Below are positions 37,597 through 46,796 of a DNA stretch of 64,000 nucleotides, one piece after another; position 1 is the stretch's first letter; every line of letters starts with the position of its first letter. The translations under genes were made by a program, and so were the position numbers. The DNA lies in contig NZ_CP051516.1 of assembly GCF_012689525.1 (NCBI RefSeq), positions 1,116,001 through 1,180,000 of the forward strand, given 5' to 3'. Source of the DNA: Paraburkholderia aromaticivorans (GTDB taxonomy: Bacteria > Pseudomonadota > Gammaproteobacteria > Burkholderiales > Burkholderiaceae). The notes under the pieces are model-generated. The model did no database searches. It was not told the origin of the DNA and saw only the letters and a program-made list of their open reading frames with translations.

Positions 37597-39146
37597 TGAA
37601 CGCCACAGCAACTTTCGTCTTCGTTCTGTTTTTCATCGGCGTCACGATTCTCGGCTTTGTCGCGGCGCATTGGCGGCGCGGTGATCTCGCACATCTGGAA
37701 GAGTGGGGCCTCGGCGGCCGGCGCTTCGGCACCATCGTCACGTGGTTCCTGCTGGGCGGCGACCTGTACACCGCGTACACCTTCATCGCCGTGCCGGCGC
37801 TGGTGTTCGGTGCGGGCGCAACCGGTTTCTTCGCGTTGCCATACACGATCCTGATCTATCCGTTCGCGTTCGTGGTGTTCCCGAAGCTGTGGAGTATCGC
37901 CAAACGTCAGGGCTACGTGACGTCGGCGGACTTCGTTTCGGCGCGCTATGGCAGCCGTATGCTCGCTCTGGCGATCGCCGTGACCGGCATCGTCGCGACC
38001 ATGCCGTACATCGCGCTGCAACTGGTCGGTATCGAAGTGGTGATCGGCGCGCTCGGTTTCGACACCAAGGGCTTTGTCGGCGATCTGCCGCTGATCATCG
38101 CGTTCGCGATTCTGGCGGCGTACACGTACACCTCGGGTCTGCGTGCGCCGGCCATGATCGCGGTGGTCAAGGACGTCCTGATCTATATCGTGATCTTCGC
38201 CGCGATCATCGTGATTCCGCCGCAACTGGGCGGCTTCGGCCACATCTTCAGCGTGGTGCCGCCGGCCAAGCTGCTGCTCAAGGCGCCGGACGTCTCCAGC
38301 CTGAACGGCTACAGCGCGTACGCGACGCTCGCGGTGGGTTCGGCGCTCGCGCTGTTCCTGTACCCCCACTCGATCACGGCGGTGCTGTCGTCGAAGTCGG
38401 GTAACACGATCCGCCGCAATATGGCGATGCTGCCGGCCTACTCGCTGGTGCTCGGCCTGCTCGCGCTGCTCGGCTTCATGGCCTTGGCCTCGGGTGTGAA
38501 GGACATGCCGGAGTTCGCGCCGTACTTCAAGGCGTTCGGCCCGAACTTCGCGGTACCGGCGCTGTTCCTGCATTACTTCCCGTCGTGGTTCGTCGGCGTG
38601 GCGTTCGCGGCGATTGGCATCGGCGCGCTGGTGCCGGCGGCGATCATGTCGATTGCGGCCGCTAACCTGTACACGCGCAACATCCACAAGGAGTTCGTGA
38701 ATCGCAACATGACGAACGAGCAGGAGACCAATGTCGCGAAGCTGGTCTCGCTGATCGTCAAGGTCGGCGCGGTGGCGTTCATTCTCGGCCTGCCGCTGAC
38801 GTACGCGATCCAGTTGCAGTTGCTCGGCGGTATCTGGATCATCCAGACCTTGCCGGCGATCGTGCTGGGTCTGTACACGCGCGTGCTCGACTACCGCGGC
38901 CTGCTGGCCGGTTGGGCAGTCGGCATCGCAACCGGCACGTGGATGGCGATTTCGCTGAAGCTGGCCGGCTCGATCTTTACGATCCACCTGTTCGGCATAG
39001 GGATTCCGGGTTATGCGGCGGTGTGGTCGCTGATCGTGAACCTGGTGGTGGCGGTGGTGGTGAGCCTGCTGGTGCGCGTGGCCGGCATGCAGCGCGCTGA
39101 AGACCGTACCCGTCCGGAAGACTATCTGGACGTGGTCGAAAGCTGA
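37596..39146 (+). CDS. Sodium:solute symporter (MctP-like)
   Basis: This 516-residue inner-membrane transporter of the SSS family has about 13 hydrophobic helices. Typical pieces are W-G-L-G-G-R-R-F-G near residue 37, F-L-L-G-G-D-L-Y-T-A-Y, P-Y-I-A-L-Q-L-V-G-I-E and L-F-L-Y-P-H-S-I-T-A-V-L-S-S-K. Together with the DUF3311 partner it resembles monocarboxylate uptake permease MctP of rhizobia and Burkholderia, which takes up lactate, pyruvate and short acids. The exact substrate is inferred. The gene ends before a strong hairpin. Confidence 0.88.
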   Translation: MNATATFVFVLFFIGVTILGFVAAHWRRGDLAHLEEWGLGGRRFGTIVTWFLLGGDLYTAYTFIAVPALVFGAGATGFFALPYTILIYPFAFVVFPKLWSIAKRQGYVTSADFVSARYGSRMLALAIAVTGIVATMPYIALQLVGIEVVIGALGFDTKGFVGDLPLIIAFAILAAYTYTSGLRAPAMIAVVKDVLIYIVIFAAIIVIPPQLGGFGHIFSVVPPAKLLLKAPDVSSLNGYSAYATLAVGSALALFLYPHSITAVLSSKSGNTIRRNMAMLPAYSLVLGLLALLGFMALASGVKDMPEFAPYFKAFGPNFAVPALFLHYFPSWFVGVAFAAIGIGALVPAAIMSIAAANLYTRNIHKEFVNRNMTNEQETNVAKLVSLIVKVGAVAFILGLPLTYAIQLQLLGGIWIIQTLPAIVLGLYTRVLDYRGLLAGWAVGIATGTWMAISLKLAGSIFTIHLFGIGIPGYAAVWSLIVNLVVAVVVSLLVRVAGMQRAEDRTRPEDYLDVVES

Positions 39147-39200
39147 TCACGGCTGCTTTGCGTCGTGCCGCTTCACGGGGCACGACAGCCTGAAAACCGC

Positions 39201-39234
39201 AACGCCCGCACACGAAAGTGTGCGGGCGTTTGTC
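39201..39234 (+). terminator. Terminator after the symporter gene
   Basis: A perfect 13-bp stem (39201-39213 with 39218-39230) with a GAAA tetraloop, then TTGTCCT. The U-tract is weak but the stem is strong. Confidence 0.75.
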
Positions 39235-39295
39235 CTGATGAGGCACTCCAGGGCAGGATAGCGGAACCGTCCTTCACCGCATCGAGCGCGCCGCC

Positions 39296-40420
39296 ATGGC
39301 TTCTGCCGATTCCCACACCGTGATTCCACGCCGCTCGGCGCTCAGCCGGATGGTCCGCGCGGTTACGTCGCCTTACTACCGCTATCGCCACGCCAAGGTG
39401 CTGCACAGTCTGCGCGTCGGGCTGGCCATGCTGGTTTCGATTCTGGCGACCACCGGCATCGACATTCCGCACGGCATCTGGTCGTCGGTCACTTTGCTGG
39501 TGGTGATCGGCGGCTTGCAGCATCACGGCAATATCCGCAAGAAGGCGGCGGAGCGGGCGGCGGGCACGCTGCTCGGCGCGTCGATCGGGCTCGCGCTGAT
39601 CGTGCTGCAGAACCTGACCGACTCGCCGCCGCTCACTTATGTGCTGATGTCGATCGTCGCGGGCATCTGCGCCTGGTTCGCGATCGGCTCGTCAGGCTAT
39701 ATCGGGCTCTTGACGGCGATCACCATGTGCATCGTCGCGGGCCACGGCGACAATCTGATCGACGTCGGCCTGTGGCGCACCGCGAACGTGCTGATCGGCA
39801 TCGTGATCGCGCTGGCGTTTTCGTTTGCGCTGCCGCTGCATGCCACTTATTCGTGGCGCTATGGGCTCGCGACGAATCTCCGCGAATGCGCGCGCGTCTA
39901 CACGCGGCTGCTGGAGGGCGAGACGACTAGTGAGGAAGAGCAGGTCAAGCGCTTTCTGGCGATCAACAGGCGGCTCGTGCAATTGCGTTCGCTGATGCCT
40001 TCGGTGGCGAAGGAAATCGAGGTGCCGCAGTCGAAGCTCGAAGAGATTCAGCGGCTGCACCGCTCGGTGCTCAGTTCGCTGGAGTTGCTTGCCACCGGTC
40101 CGCTGATGCACGCCGATGCCACGGCGCGCGCCGCGTACGCCGAGCAATGCGGCGTCGAGGTGCGCACCGTGCGCGCGATTCTGCTGGCGATGGCGCGCGG
40201 CCTGCGCTTTGGCCGGGCGACACACTTCGGCATTCCGTCCGCGTCGGCGCTCGCGCAGAGGCACGGCGACGCGGCGCTGAAGCTGCCGCTCGAATTTCAG
40301 GGGCCGTACTGGCTCGGACAGCGGCTTGCCGAACAGGTGGACCGGCTGCGCGAGCGGTTGCTGGAAACCGAGCCGAACTGGAACATCGAACGGCGATCGC
40401 GGACTTTGTTGAAGGCTTGA
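39296..40420 (+). CDS. FUSC family membrane protein
   Basis: This 374-residue protein has about six hydrophobic helices packed in residues 35-190. A soluble helical C-terminal half of about 180 residues follows. The first block matches the fusaric-acid-resistance-like (FUSC) family: R-V-G-L-A-M-L-V-S-I, a second helix starting H-G-I-W-S-S-V-T-L-L-V, K-K-A-A-E-R-A-A-G-T-L-L-G-A. Such proteins are often the inner-membrane pump of efflux systems for aromatic acids, but a membrane-fusion partner is not adjacent. The start ATG 39296 is the first of the frame. Confidence 0.82.
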   Translation: MASADSHTVIPRRSALSRMVRAVTSPYYRYRHAKVLHSLRVGLAMLVSILATTGIDIPHGIWSSVTLLVVIGGLQHHGNIRKKAAERAAGTLLGASIGLALIVLQNLTDSPPLTYVLMSIVAGICAWFAIGSSGYIGLLTAITMCIVAGHGDNLIDVGLWRTANVLIGIVIALAFSFALPLHATYSWRYGLATNLRECARVYTRLLEGETTSEEEQVKRFLAINRRLVQLRSLMPSVAKEIEVPQSKLEEIQRLHRSVLSSLELLATGPLMHADATARAAYAEQCGVEVRTVRAILLAMARGLRFGRATHFGIPSASALAQRHGDAALKLPLEFQGPYWLGQRLAEQVDRLRERLLETEPNWNIERRSRTLLKA

Positions 40421-40533
40421 GTGGGTCGCTCCGACTGCCTGGGCGGCGCAGCGGTCTGACCGACGCCAAGCGCGCCAAGCGCGGCAACCACCGCGAGCGA
40501 GCGCGCTCATTGTGGTCCGCTGCGCCGTCGCGC

Positions 40534-40947
40534 TCAACCTTCCGGCACTGTCACCATCCACATGAGACCGAAGCGGTCGACCACCATGCCAAAGCCTTTG
40601 CTCCAGAACGTCGGCTGAAACGGCAGCGTCACCTGGCCGCCGTCGGCAAGCGCATTGAAGTACTGTTCGGCCGACGCGGCGTCGTCGGCGGTCAGCGAGA
40701 GACTGAAGCCGTTCATCGTGGCGGCGGGGTCACAATGGCCGTCGGAGGCCATCCAGTCGGTCGAACCCATGCGCACATTGGCGTGCATGATCTTTTCTTC
40801 GAGACCGGGGCGCGGCTGGTTTTGCGGATCGGGCGGCGCTTCCTTGTAGCGCATCTTGAAGGTCACCTGAGCGCCGAGTTTCGCGCAGTAATAGTCGAGC
40901 GCTTCTTCGCAACGTCCGTTAAAAAATACGTAAGGTTGAACCAGCAT
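40534..40947 (-). CDS. VOC family protein (PhnB-like)
   Basis: This 137-residue protein starts at ATG 40947 with TTGGAGA before it. It has the PhnB/glyoxalase/bleomycin-resistance layout: V-F-F-N-G-R-C-E-E-A-L-D-Y-Y near the start, a middle H-A-N-V-R-M-G-S, F-S-L-S-L-T-A-D-D, and a C-terminal G-F-G-M-V-V-D-R-F-G-L-M-W-M. Function in Burkholderia is unknown; the family includes a protein of phosphonate operons and many unassigned members. It is alone, converging on the FUSC gene. Confidence 0.88.
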   Translation of the reverse strand: MLVQPYVFFNGRCEEALDYYCAKLGAQVTFKMRYKEAPPDPQNQPRPGLEEKIMHANVRMGSTDWMASDGHCDPAATMNGFSLSLTADDAASAEQYFNALADGGQVTLPFQPTFWSKGFGMVVDRFGLMWMVTVPEG

Positions 40948-41149
40948 GATCGTCTCCAAAGGGTGAGCGACGCGGATATCTCCCGAGAAAGACAACGGAA
41001 GGGCTAATGGTTAGATGAAGTACCGCGACGGCGCGCGCAGCGCCGCTGGAGGAATGACGGCTGTGTCACCAACGCGGAGTGTGCGAGGAGACAGATTCCA
41101 GATGCACCACTACCGCGACTGCGCGGGGGGGCCGCTTATGAGCTGGCGG

Positions 41150-41230
41150 TGCAAAGCGGCTTTCTTTGCCTACTTTCTTTGCCGCGGCAAAGAAAGTAGG
41201 TGCTGCCCCGCACAGGGGCGACGCTAATAG
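41150..41230. repeat. Palindromic intergenic repeat
   Basis: At its centre, 41169-41200, is a perfect 32-bp palindrome (half site CCTACTTTCTTTGCCG). Next to it is the hairpin GCCCC-GCACA-GGGGC with the tail GACGCTAATAGAC. I recall units of this type as recurring intergenic repeats in Burkholderia-group genomes. In RNA it would form a long hairpin. Confidence 0.7.
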
Positions 41231-41366
41231 ACCACCGTGAAACGCCCTTGCAGAAGATTGTAGTCACCCATCAGGCGGCAATTGTGACTAAATATCGTAA
41301 GCGCGACGTTGCCCGACGCAGTTCAAACGCAACCGAAAACCGCAACCCCCGCAGGTCGGTAAACGG

Positions 41367-41402
41367 CACACGGCCTTGAACCGTGAAGTCCAAGGCCGCG
41401 TG
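41367..41402 (-). terminator. Possible terminator after tal
   Basis: A 12-bp stem, 41367-41378 with 41391-41402, one position pairing as G:U in the minus-strand RNA. Read on the minus strand it is followed by CCGTTT. It lies 35 bp past the tal stop. The U-tract is poor. Confidence 0.4.
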
Positions 41403-41437
41403 TTTTGTACGCCAAATTTAGGCGGCACGAGCAACCC

Positions 41438-42391
41438 TTACCGCAACGCTTCGATCAACTTTTCCAGCTTGACCGCGTCCGCAGCAAACGCGCGAATCCC
41501 TTCAGCAAGCTTCTCGGTCGCCATGGCTTCGTCATTGACGAGAAAACGGAACGACGATTCATCAACCGGCACGCGTTCGATATCCGCATCTTTAGCGATA
41601 TCCGGCGACAGCTTGCGTTCCACCTTTTCAGTGCTGTCCTGCAGCTTTTGCAGCAGATCCGGGCTGATGGTCAGCAGATCGCAGCCGGCCAGTTCCAGAA
41701 CCTGACCTGGCGTGCGGAAGCTCGCGCCCATCACCTCGGTCTTGTAGCCGAACTTTTTGTAGTACGCATAGATGCGGTGCACCGATTTGACGCCCGGGTC
41801 GTTGGCGCCGCCGTCTTTCGCTTCGTCCCATGCGCTGCCGGCGTTCTTCTTGTACCAGTCGTAAATCCGCCCGACGAACGGCGAGATTAGTTGCGCGCCC
41901 GCTTCGGCACAGGCGGCCGCCTGGGCGAGCGAGAACAGCAGGGTCATGTTGCAGTGGATGCCTTCCTTCTGCAGCACTTCCGCCGCACGGACGCCTTCCC
42001 AGGTGGAAGCCAGCTTGATCAGCACGCGTTCGCGGCCGATGCCGTGCTCCTTGTACAGCGAGATCAGTTCGCGGCCCTTGGCGATCGAAGCTTCCGTGTC
42101 GAACGAGAGGCGCGCGTCCACTTCCGTCGATACGCGGCCCGGAATGATCTTGAGAATTTCGGTGCCGAAGGCGATCAGCAACTGGTCGATGACCGCGCCG
42201 ACCGGCTTCGACGCGTGGGCTTTCACGGTCTTTTCGAGCAGCGGCTTGTAGTCGTCTTTCTGCACCGCTTTCAGAATCAGCGACGGATTGGTGGTCGCGT
42301 CCTGCGGCTTGTACTGGGCAAGCTGCTGGAAGTCGCCGGTATCGGCCACGACGGTGGTGTATTGCTTGAGTTGATCGAGTGCGGTTGTCAT
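41438..42391 (-). CDS. tal: Transaldolase
   Basis: This 317-residue enzyme of the pentose phosphate pathway moves a dihydroxyacetone unit from sedoheptulose 7-phosphate to glyceraldehyde 3-phosphate. The Schiff-base lysine is K126 ([12 protein letters not shown]). Also seen are D-A-T-T-N-P-S-L-I at the start, [11 protein letters not shown] and G-A-S-F-R-T. It matches TalB-type transaldolases in length. Start ATG 42391. It is a single gene. Confidence 0.97.
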   Translation of the reverse strand: MTTALDQLKQYTTVVADTGDFQQLAQYKPQDATTNPSLILKAVQKDDYKPLLEKTVKAHASKPVGAVIDQLLIAFGTEILKIIPGRVSTEVDARLSFDTEASIAKGRELISLYKEHGIGRERVLIKLASTWEGVRAAEVLQKEGIHCNMTLLFSLAQAAACAEAGAQLISPFVGRIYDWYKKNAGSAWDEAKDGGANDPGVKSVHRIYAYYKKFGYKTEVMGASFRTPGQVLELAGCDLLTISPDLLQKLQDSTEKVERKLSPDIAKDADIERVPVDESSFRFLVNDEAMATEKLAEGIRAFAADAVKLEKLIEALR

Positions 42392-42705
42392 GTTCGAGCC
42401 TTCAGGGCGCGTGCGCGCCGTGGTTCAGGAGAAATGAGGTTGCCACCGGCCTGAAACGCAAACCAGTTCCGGCGGCCGCGGGTCACGCTGCAGCGCTGCC
42501 CGCCATCTTGCCGGGGAATTTTGACGGAAAGCGCTGCCGGATGCTTCTATTCTATGGCGGATCGGCTGATGCAGTGTTGACACTTGCCCACGGCGATCCG
42601 TTCACACAGATTTCAGGCGGCATTTTCCGCCGACCGATCTAGCGCTGACCGGGTCTGCCGAGCGGTTTTTGCCAACTGATTCTGCCAGCAACAGGCGGCC
42701 GGACC
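42392..42705. other. Non-coding stretch between tal and the benE repeats
   Basis: About 310 bp with no gene and no clear signal other than the probable tal promoter region. Confidence 0.5.
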
Positions 42706-42978
42706 CCGAGCCGCTGCCTCGCGCAGCAGGCGCGTCAGGCACGCCACGCGTTCAATATCACTTGCGTCAGCGCGGCTGCCATCCGCCACCAGAACACCGA
42801 GCCGCTGCCTCGCGCAGCAGGCGCGTCAGGCACGCCGCGCGTTCAATATCACTTGCGTCAGCGCGGCTGCCACGCGCCACCAGAACACCGAACTGCTGCC
42901 TTGCCCGGTAGGCGCATCAAGCCCGCCGCGCGTTCAATACCACTTGCGTCAGCACACCCGCCACCAGCCCCCAGAAAG
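42706..42978 (-). repeat. Three tandem copies of a 91-bp unit at the 3' end of benE
   Basis: The copies are 42706-42796, 42797-42887 and 42888-42978; the word TTCAAT recurs at 42751, 42842 and 42933. The right-hand copy contains the last 20 codons and stop of benE. The two outer copies differ from each other at only a few positions and less closely match the copy in the gene. On the benE strand each outer copy still reads ...A-L-T-Q-V-I-L-N-A-R-R-A-stop. This is a tandem duplication of the gene's end. Confidence 0.88.
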
Positions 42979-44137
42979 CCGAGCCGATGGACAGCAAAGT
43001 CAGCCCGGACGCCGTCACCATGAACGTGACCAGCGCCGCCTCTCGCTGCTTCAGGTCCTGCATCGCGTTGGCGAGCCCGCTCATGATCGAGCCGAACAAC
43101 GCCAGCGCCGCGACGGAGACCACCAGCGCCTTCGGCAAGGCCGCGAACAGCGCGGCGATGGTCGCGCCGAAAACCCCGGCGATCAGATAGAAGATGCCGC
43201 ACCACACCGCGGCCGTGTAGCGCTTGTTGCGGTCTTCGTGCGCTTCGGGGCCGGTGCAGATCGCCGCGATGATCGCCGCAAGATTGATGCCGTGCGAGCC
43301 GAACGGCGCGAGCAGCAGCGAGGCGATGCCGGTGGTCGAAATCAGCGGCGCCGAGGGCGTGGTGTAGCCGTCCGCGCGCAGCACGGCAATGCCCGGCACG
43401 TTCTGCGACGCCATCGCCACGACGAAAAGCGGAATCCCGATACTGACGCTGGCTGCCACCGAAAACGCCGGCATGGTGAACACCGGATGCGCCAGCGCGA
43501 CGTGAAAGTGGCTGAAGTCGAGCAGTCCGAGCCCGCCTGCGGCCGCCGTGCCGACGATCAGCGTCGTGACGATCGCGTAGCGCGGCGCGAGCCGTTTGAC
43601 GATCAGATAGGTGAAGAACATGGTCAGCACGAGCGCGGTCTGGAATTGCGCGGCGCGGAATATCTCAATGCCGATCTCGAACAGGATGCCCGCCAGCAAA
43701 GCCGAGGCGATGCCCGCCGGAATCTTCTTCATCAGCGTGTCGAACCAGCCGGTCAGGCCGACTAGCGTAAGCAGCAGCGCGCAGACGATAAACGCGCCGA
43801 TCGCCTCCGCATACGCCACATGCGGCAGCGAGGACACCAGCAGCGCCGCGCCGGGTGTCGACCAGGCGATCACGATCGGCGCGCGAAAGCGCAGCGACAG
43901 GCCGATCGTGCAGACGGCCATGCCGATCGACAAGGCCCAGATCCACGACGAAATCTGCGCATCGCTCAGATGCGCGGCCTGGCCCGCCTGGAACATCAGC
44001 ACGAGCGAACTGGTGTAGCCCGTCATCATCGCGACGAAACCGGCGACGATGGTGGACAGCGACGTATCGGCGAAAGGGTTGAGGCGCCCGGGCGGTGTGA
44101 CGGCAGGGGACAAATCGGGCGTGGAAGACGGACTCAT
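42917..44137 (-). CDS. benE: Benzoate:H+ symporter family protein
   Basis: This 406-residue inner-membrane transporter of the BenE family has about 12 hydrophobic helices. Typical blocks are G-F-V-A-M-M-T-G-Y-T-S-S-L, S-W-I-W-A-L-S-I-G-M, the conserved W-S-T-P-G-A-A-L-L near residue 92, and A-S-Q-N-V-P-G-I-A-V-L. Characterised members take up benzoate with protons. No benABC catabolic genes are within the window, so the substrate is a family inference. The last 20 codons lie in a 91-bp unit that is tandemly repeated downstream. Start ATG 44137; the VWA gene begins 40 bp downstream of its start side. Confidence 0.88.
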   Translation of the reverse strand: MSPSSTPDLSPAVTPPGRLNPFADTSLSTIVAGFVAMMTGYTSSLVLMFQAGQAAHLSDAQISSWIWALSIGMAVCTIGLSLRFRAPIVIAWSTPGAALLVSSLPHVAYAEAIGAFIVCALLLTLVGLTGWFDTLMKKIPAGIASALLAGILFEIGIEIFRAAQFQTALVLTMFFTYLIVKRLAPRYAIVTTLIVGTAAAGGLGLLDFSHFHVALAHPVFTMPAFSVAASVSIGIPLFVVAMASQNVPGIAVLRADGYTTPSAPLISTTGIASLLLAPFGSHGINLAAIIAAICTGPEAHEDRNKRYTAAVWCGIFYLIAGVFGATIAALFAALPKALVVSVAALALFGSIMSGLANAMQDLKQREAALVTFMVTASGLTLLSIGSAFWGLVAGVLTQVVLNARRA

Positions 44138-44177
44138 GCAGATGCTTTCTTATCGTTGAAGGTAAAACTTGACCCGG

Positions 44178-45353
44178 CTATTTGCTCAGCGTGCGCATGG
44201 CCGTCTCGAGGCCGGCGAGCGTGAGCGGGTACATGCGGTGGCCGAGCACTTCGCGGATCGCGCTGACCGACTGCCGGTACGCCCACAGGCCTTCCGGTTC
44301 GGGATTGAGCCACGCGTGGTGCGGGAAATGATCGGCGAGGCGGCGCAGCCATACGGCGCCGGCTTCGGCGTTGTTGTACTCCACCGAGCCGCCCGGCTGC
44401 AGCACTTCGTATGGGCTCATGGTCGCGTCGCCGACGAAGATCAGCTTGTAGTCGGACGTGAATTTGTGCAGCACGTCCCACGTCGGCATGCGCTCGGCGT
44501 GACGGCGGCGGTTGTTCTTCCACAGAAAGTCGTACACGCAGTTGTGGAAGTAGTAGAACTCCAGGTGCTTGAACTCGGCCTTGGCGGCGGAGAACAACTC
44601 TTCGGTGCGCTTGATGTGATCGTCCATCGAGCCGCCCACGTCGAGCAGCATCAGCACTTTCACCTTGTTGTGCCGCTCGGGCACCATCTTCAGGTCGAGC
44701 CAGCCGGCGTTCGCGGCGGTGCTGCGGATCGTGTCGGGCAGATCGAGCTCTTCGGCGGCACCTTCGCGAGCGAACCGGCGCAAGCGGCGCAGCGCGATCT
44801 TGATGTTGCGTGTGCCGATTTCCACCTGATCGTCGTAGTCGCGATAGGCGCGCGCTTCCCAGACCTTGACGGCGGTGCGGTTGCCCGCCGCATCGCCGCC
44901 GATGCGCACGCCTTCCGGGTTGTAGCCGCCATTGCCGAACGGCGACGTGCCGCCCGTGCCGATCCACTTGTTGCCGCCTTCGTGGCGCTCCTTCTGTTCG
45001 TCGAACAGTTCCTTCAGGCGCTCCATGAGCTTGTCGAGGCCGCCCATCGCCTCGATCTGCGCTTTTTCTTCCGGCGACAGATCGCGTTGCAGCTTCTTCT
45101 TCAGCCAGTCGAGCGGGATGTCGAAGGCGAGTTCCGAGGCTTGCGCGACGCCTTTGAAATACGCGCCGAACGCCTGGTCGAACTTGTCGAAATACTGCTC
45201 GTCCTTGACCAGCGTGATGCGTGCCAGATAGTAGAACTCGTCGAGCGACGGCGCGATCACGTTGGCCTTGAGCGCTTCGAGCAGCGTCAGGTATTCCTTC
45301 ACCGACACCGGCAGTTTGGCGGCGCGCAGCGAGTAGAAGAAGTCGATCAGCAT
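44178..45353 (-). CDS. CoxE-like VWA domain protein
   Basis: This 391-residue protein has a C-terminal von Willebrand factor A domain of the CoxE group. The metal-ion site reads L-L-D-V-G-G-S-M-D-D: the usual D-x-S-x-S has Gly in place of the first Ser. The N-terminal 180 residues are helical (F-F-Y-S-L-R-A-A-K-L-P-V-S at the start). VWA proteins of this group act with a MoxR AAA ATPase as a chaperone pair that inserts cofactors or assembles complexes. The MoxR gene lies 108 bp upstream on the same strand, so they form one unit. The client is unknown. Confidence 0.88.
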   Translation of the reverse strand: MLIDFFYSLRAAKLPVSVKEYLTLLEALKANVIAPSLDEFYYLARITLVKDEQYFDKFDQAFGAYFKGVAQASELAFDIPLDWLKKKLQRDLSPEEKAQIEAMGGLDKLMERLKELFDEQKERHEGGNKWIGTGGTSPFGNGGYNPEGVRIGGDAAGNRTAVKVWEARAYRDYDDQVEIGTRNIKIALRRLRRFAREGAAEELDLPDTIRSTAANAGWLDLKMVPERHNKVKVLMLLDVGGSMDDHIKRTEELFSAAKAEFKHLEFYYFHNCVYDFLWKNNRRRHAERMPTWDVLHKFTSDYKLIFVGDATMSPYEVLQPGGSVEYNNAEAGAVWLRRLADHFPHHAWLNPEPEGLWAYRQSVSAIREVLGHRMYPLTLAGLETAMRTLSK

Positions 45354-45461
45354 GCTGGGTCCTCTGCGGCGGCGGGTGGTCGGGGCGGCGCGCTTCTCAG
45401 TGGCGGCCTCGCGACCATCCGGCTCTCAGTCAAGATCAATACGCGTTCATTGAACGCTCAA

Positions 45462-46304
45462 TCAACGGTTATTGCGGTTCATGAAGATCAGCCGCTCGAA
45501 CAGGTTCACGTCCTGCTCGTTCTTCAGGAGCGCGCCATGCAGCGGCGGAATGATCTGCTTCTGGTCGGACGAGCGCAGCGCTTCGGGAGGAATGTCTTCG
45601 GCGAGCAGCAGCTTGAGCCAGTCGAGCAGTTCCGAGGTGGACGGCTTCTTCTTCAATCCGGCGACGTTGCGCAGTTCGAAAAAGCTCTGCATGGCGGCGG
45701 CCAACAATTCCTTCTTGATGCCCGGATAGTGCACCTCGACGATCTGCTGCATGGTGACCGGATCGGGGAACTTGATGTAGTGGAAGAAGCAGCGGCGCAG
45801 GAACGCGTCCGGCAACTCCTTCTCGTTGTTCGACGTGATGATCACGAGCGGGCGCTGCTTCGCGCGGATCAGCTCATGCGTCTCGTACACGTAGAACTCC
45901 ATGCGATCGAGTTCGCGCAGCAGGTCGTTCGGGAATTCGATGTCGGCCTTGTCGATCTCGTCGATCAGCAGCACGGTTTGCTCGTCCGACTCGAACGCCT
46001 GCCACAGCACGCCCTTGACGATGTAGTTGCCGATGTCCTTGACGCGCTCGTCGCCGAGTTGCGAATCGCGCAGGCGCGACACCGCGTCGTACTCGTACAG
46101 ACCCTGCTGCGCCTTGGTGGTGGACTTGATGTGCCACTGCAGCAGCGGCATGCCGAGCGCGGCGGCGACCTCTTCGGCGAGCATGGTTTTGCCCGTGCCG
46201 GGTTCGCCCTTGATCAACAACGGGCGCTTCAGCGTCATCGCGGCGTTGACCGCGAGCTTGAGGTCGTCGGTGGCGACGTACTGCGATGAGCCTTCGAAAC
46301 GCAT
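45462..46304 (-). CDS. MoxR family AAA+ ATPase
   Basis: This 280-residue cytoplasmic ATPase has Walker A at 33-40 (G-E-P-G-T-G-K-T), Walker B near 110 (V-L-L-I-D-E-I-D-K-A-D), sensor 1 (V-I-I-T-S-N-N-E-K-E-L) and a sensor-2 Arg in L-R-R-C-F-F-H-Y-I. Start ATG 46304. MoxR ATPases work with VWA proteins, and such a gene follows directly. The pair is conserved as a unit in beta-proteobacteria. The client complex is not identified. Confidence 0.92.
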   Translation of the reverse strand: MRFEGSSQYVATDDLKLAVNAAMTLKRPLLIKGEPGTGKTMLAEEVAAALGMPLLQWHIKSTTKAQQGLYEYDAVSRLRDSQLGDERVKDIGNYIVKGVLWQAFESDEQTVLLIDEIDKADIEFPNDLLRELDRMEFYVYETHELIRAKQRPLVIITSNNEKELPDAFLRRCFFHYIKFPDPVTMQQIVEVHYPGIKKELLAAAMQSFFELRNVAGLKKKPSTSELLDWLKLLLAEDIPPEALRSSDQKQIIPPLHGALLKNEQDVNLFERLIFMNRNNR

Positions 46305-46796
46305 GGCAAGATGCTCTTTTTCGGGAAAAAACCCAGTATAAGTCAGAAGACCTGTTGGCCTGAAACCGCCTCGCGTAAGGTGTCATCCGCGGTGCCGTGG
46401 CGTGAAGCGAGTGCGCACGCGGCGTCCGCGAGCGGACCGAACGCTCGCCCGGCGGGTCCGGTGGGCGGGCGAGCCGGGCGAGAGCGGGCTGAATGCGGCG
46501 TCGGTTGCCGTGCTGGCCGCTGTGTCGAACCGGCGCGAGTCGGTGCGAGTTGGCGCGAGCGGCCCGCATGCGACGGCGGCCGCCTTGCCTTGCGAATCCG
46601 GCGCGGCGGAGCAAAGCGGCGCTAGCCGTGGCTTTGCGGCGGCCGGATGCGCCGCGGCCCCGCGCGGTGGACGTTCGGCGCGGCGGCGCGGTACAATTAG
46701 CCCGATTTTTTTGGCCTGCGTGGCTACCCTATAAGAATAACGGCGCGGGCCGTTGCCTTTTGGTCGCCCGTTTCCCCTCAAGCCAGGTTACATGCT
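46305..46796. other. Non-coding GC-rich stretch upstream of the cytochrome genes
   Basis: No frame has a believable product; the overlapping Arg/Ala-rich frames on both strands are typical of chance in GC-rich DNA. A -10-like TACAAT at 46692-46697 could serve the cytochrome pair. Confidence 0.55.

Larger units (their letters stand above)
40996..41437. other. Non-coding stretch with a Burkholderiales hairpin repeat
   Basis: No gene. It contains the palindrome at 41169-41200 and a hairpin at 41367-41402. Confidence 0.6.

Noticed and set aside
42706..42978. CRISPR array
   Set aside because: The 91-bp units are contiguous with no spacers and include gene sequence; it is a tandem duplication.
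46383..46781. A 132-codon minus-strand frame upstream of the cytochromes
   Set aside because: Arg/Ala/Pro-rich chance frame in GC-rich DNA with no start signal or known product.
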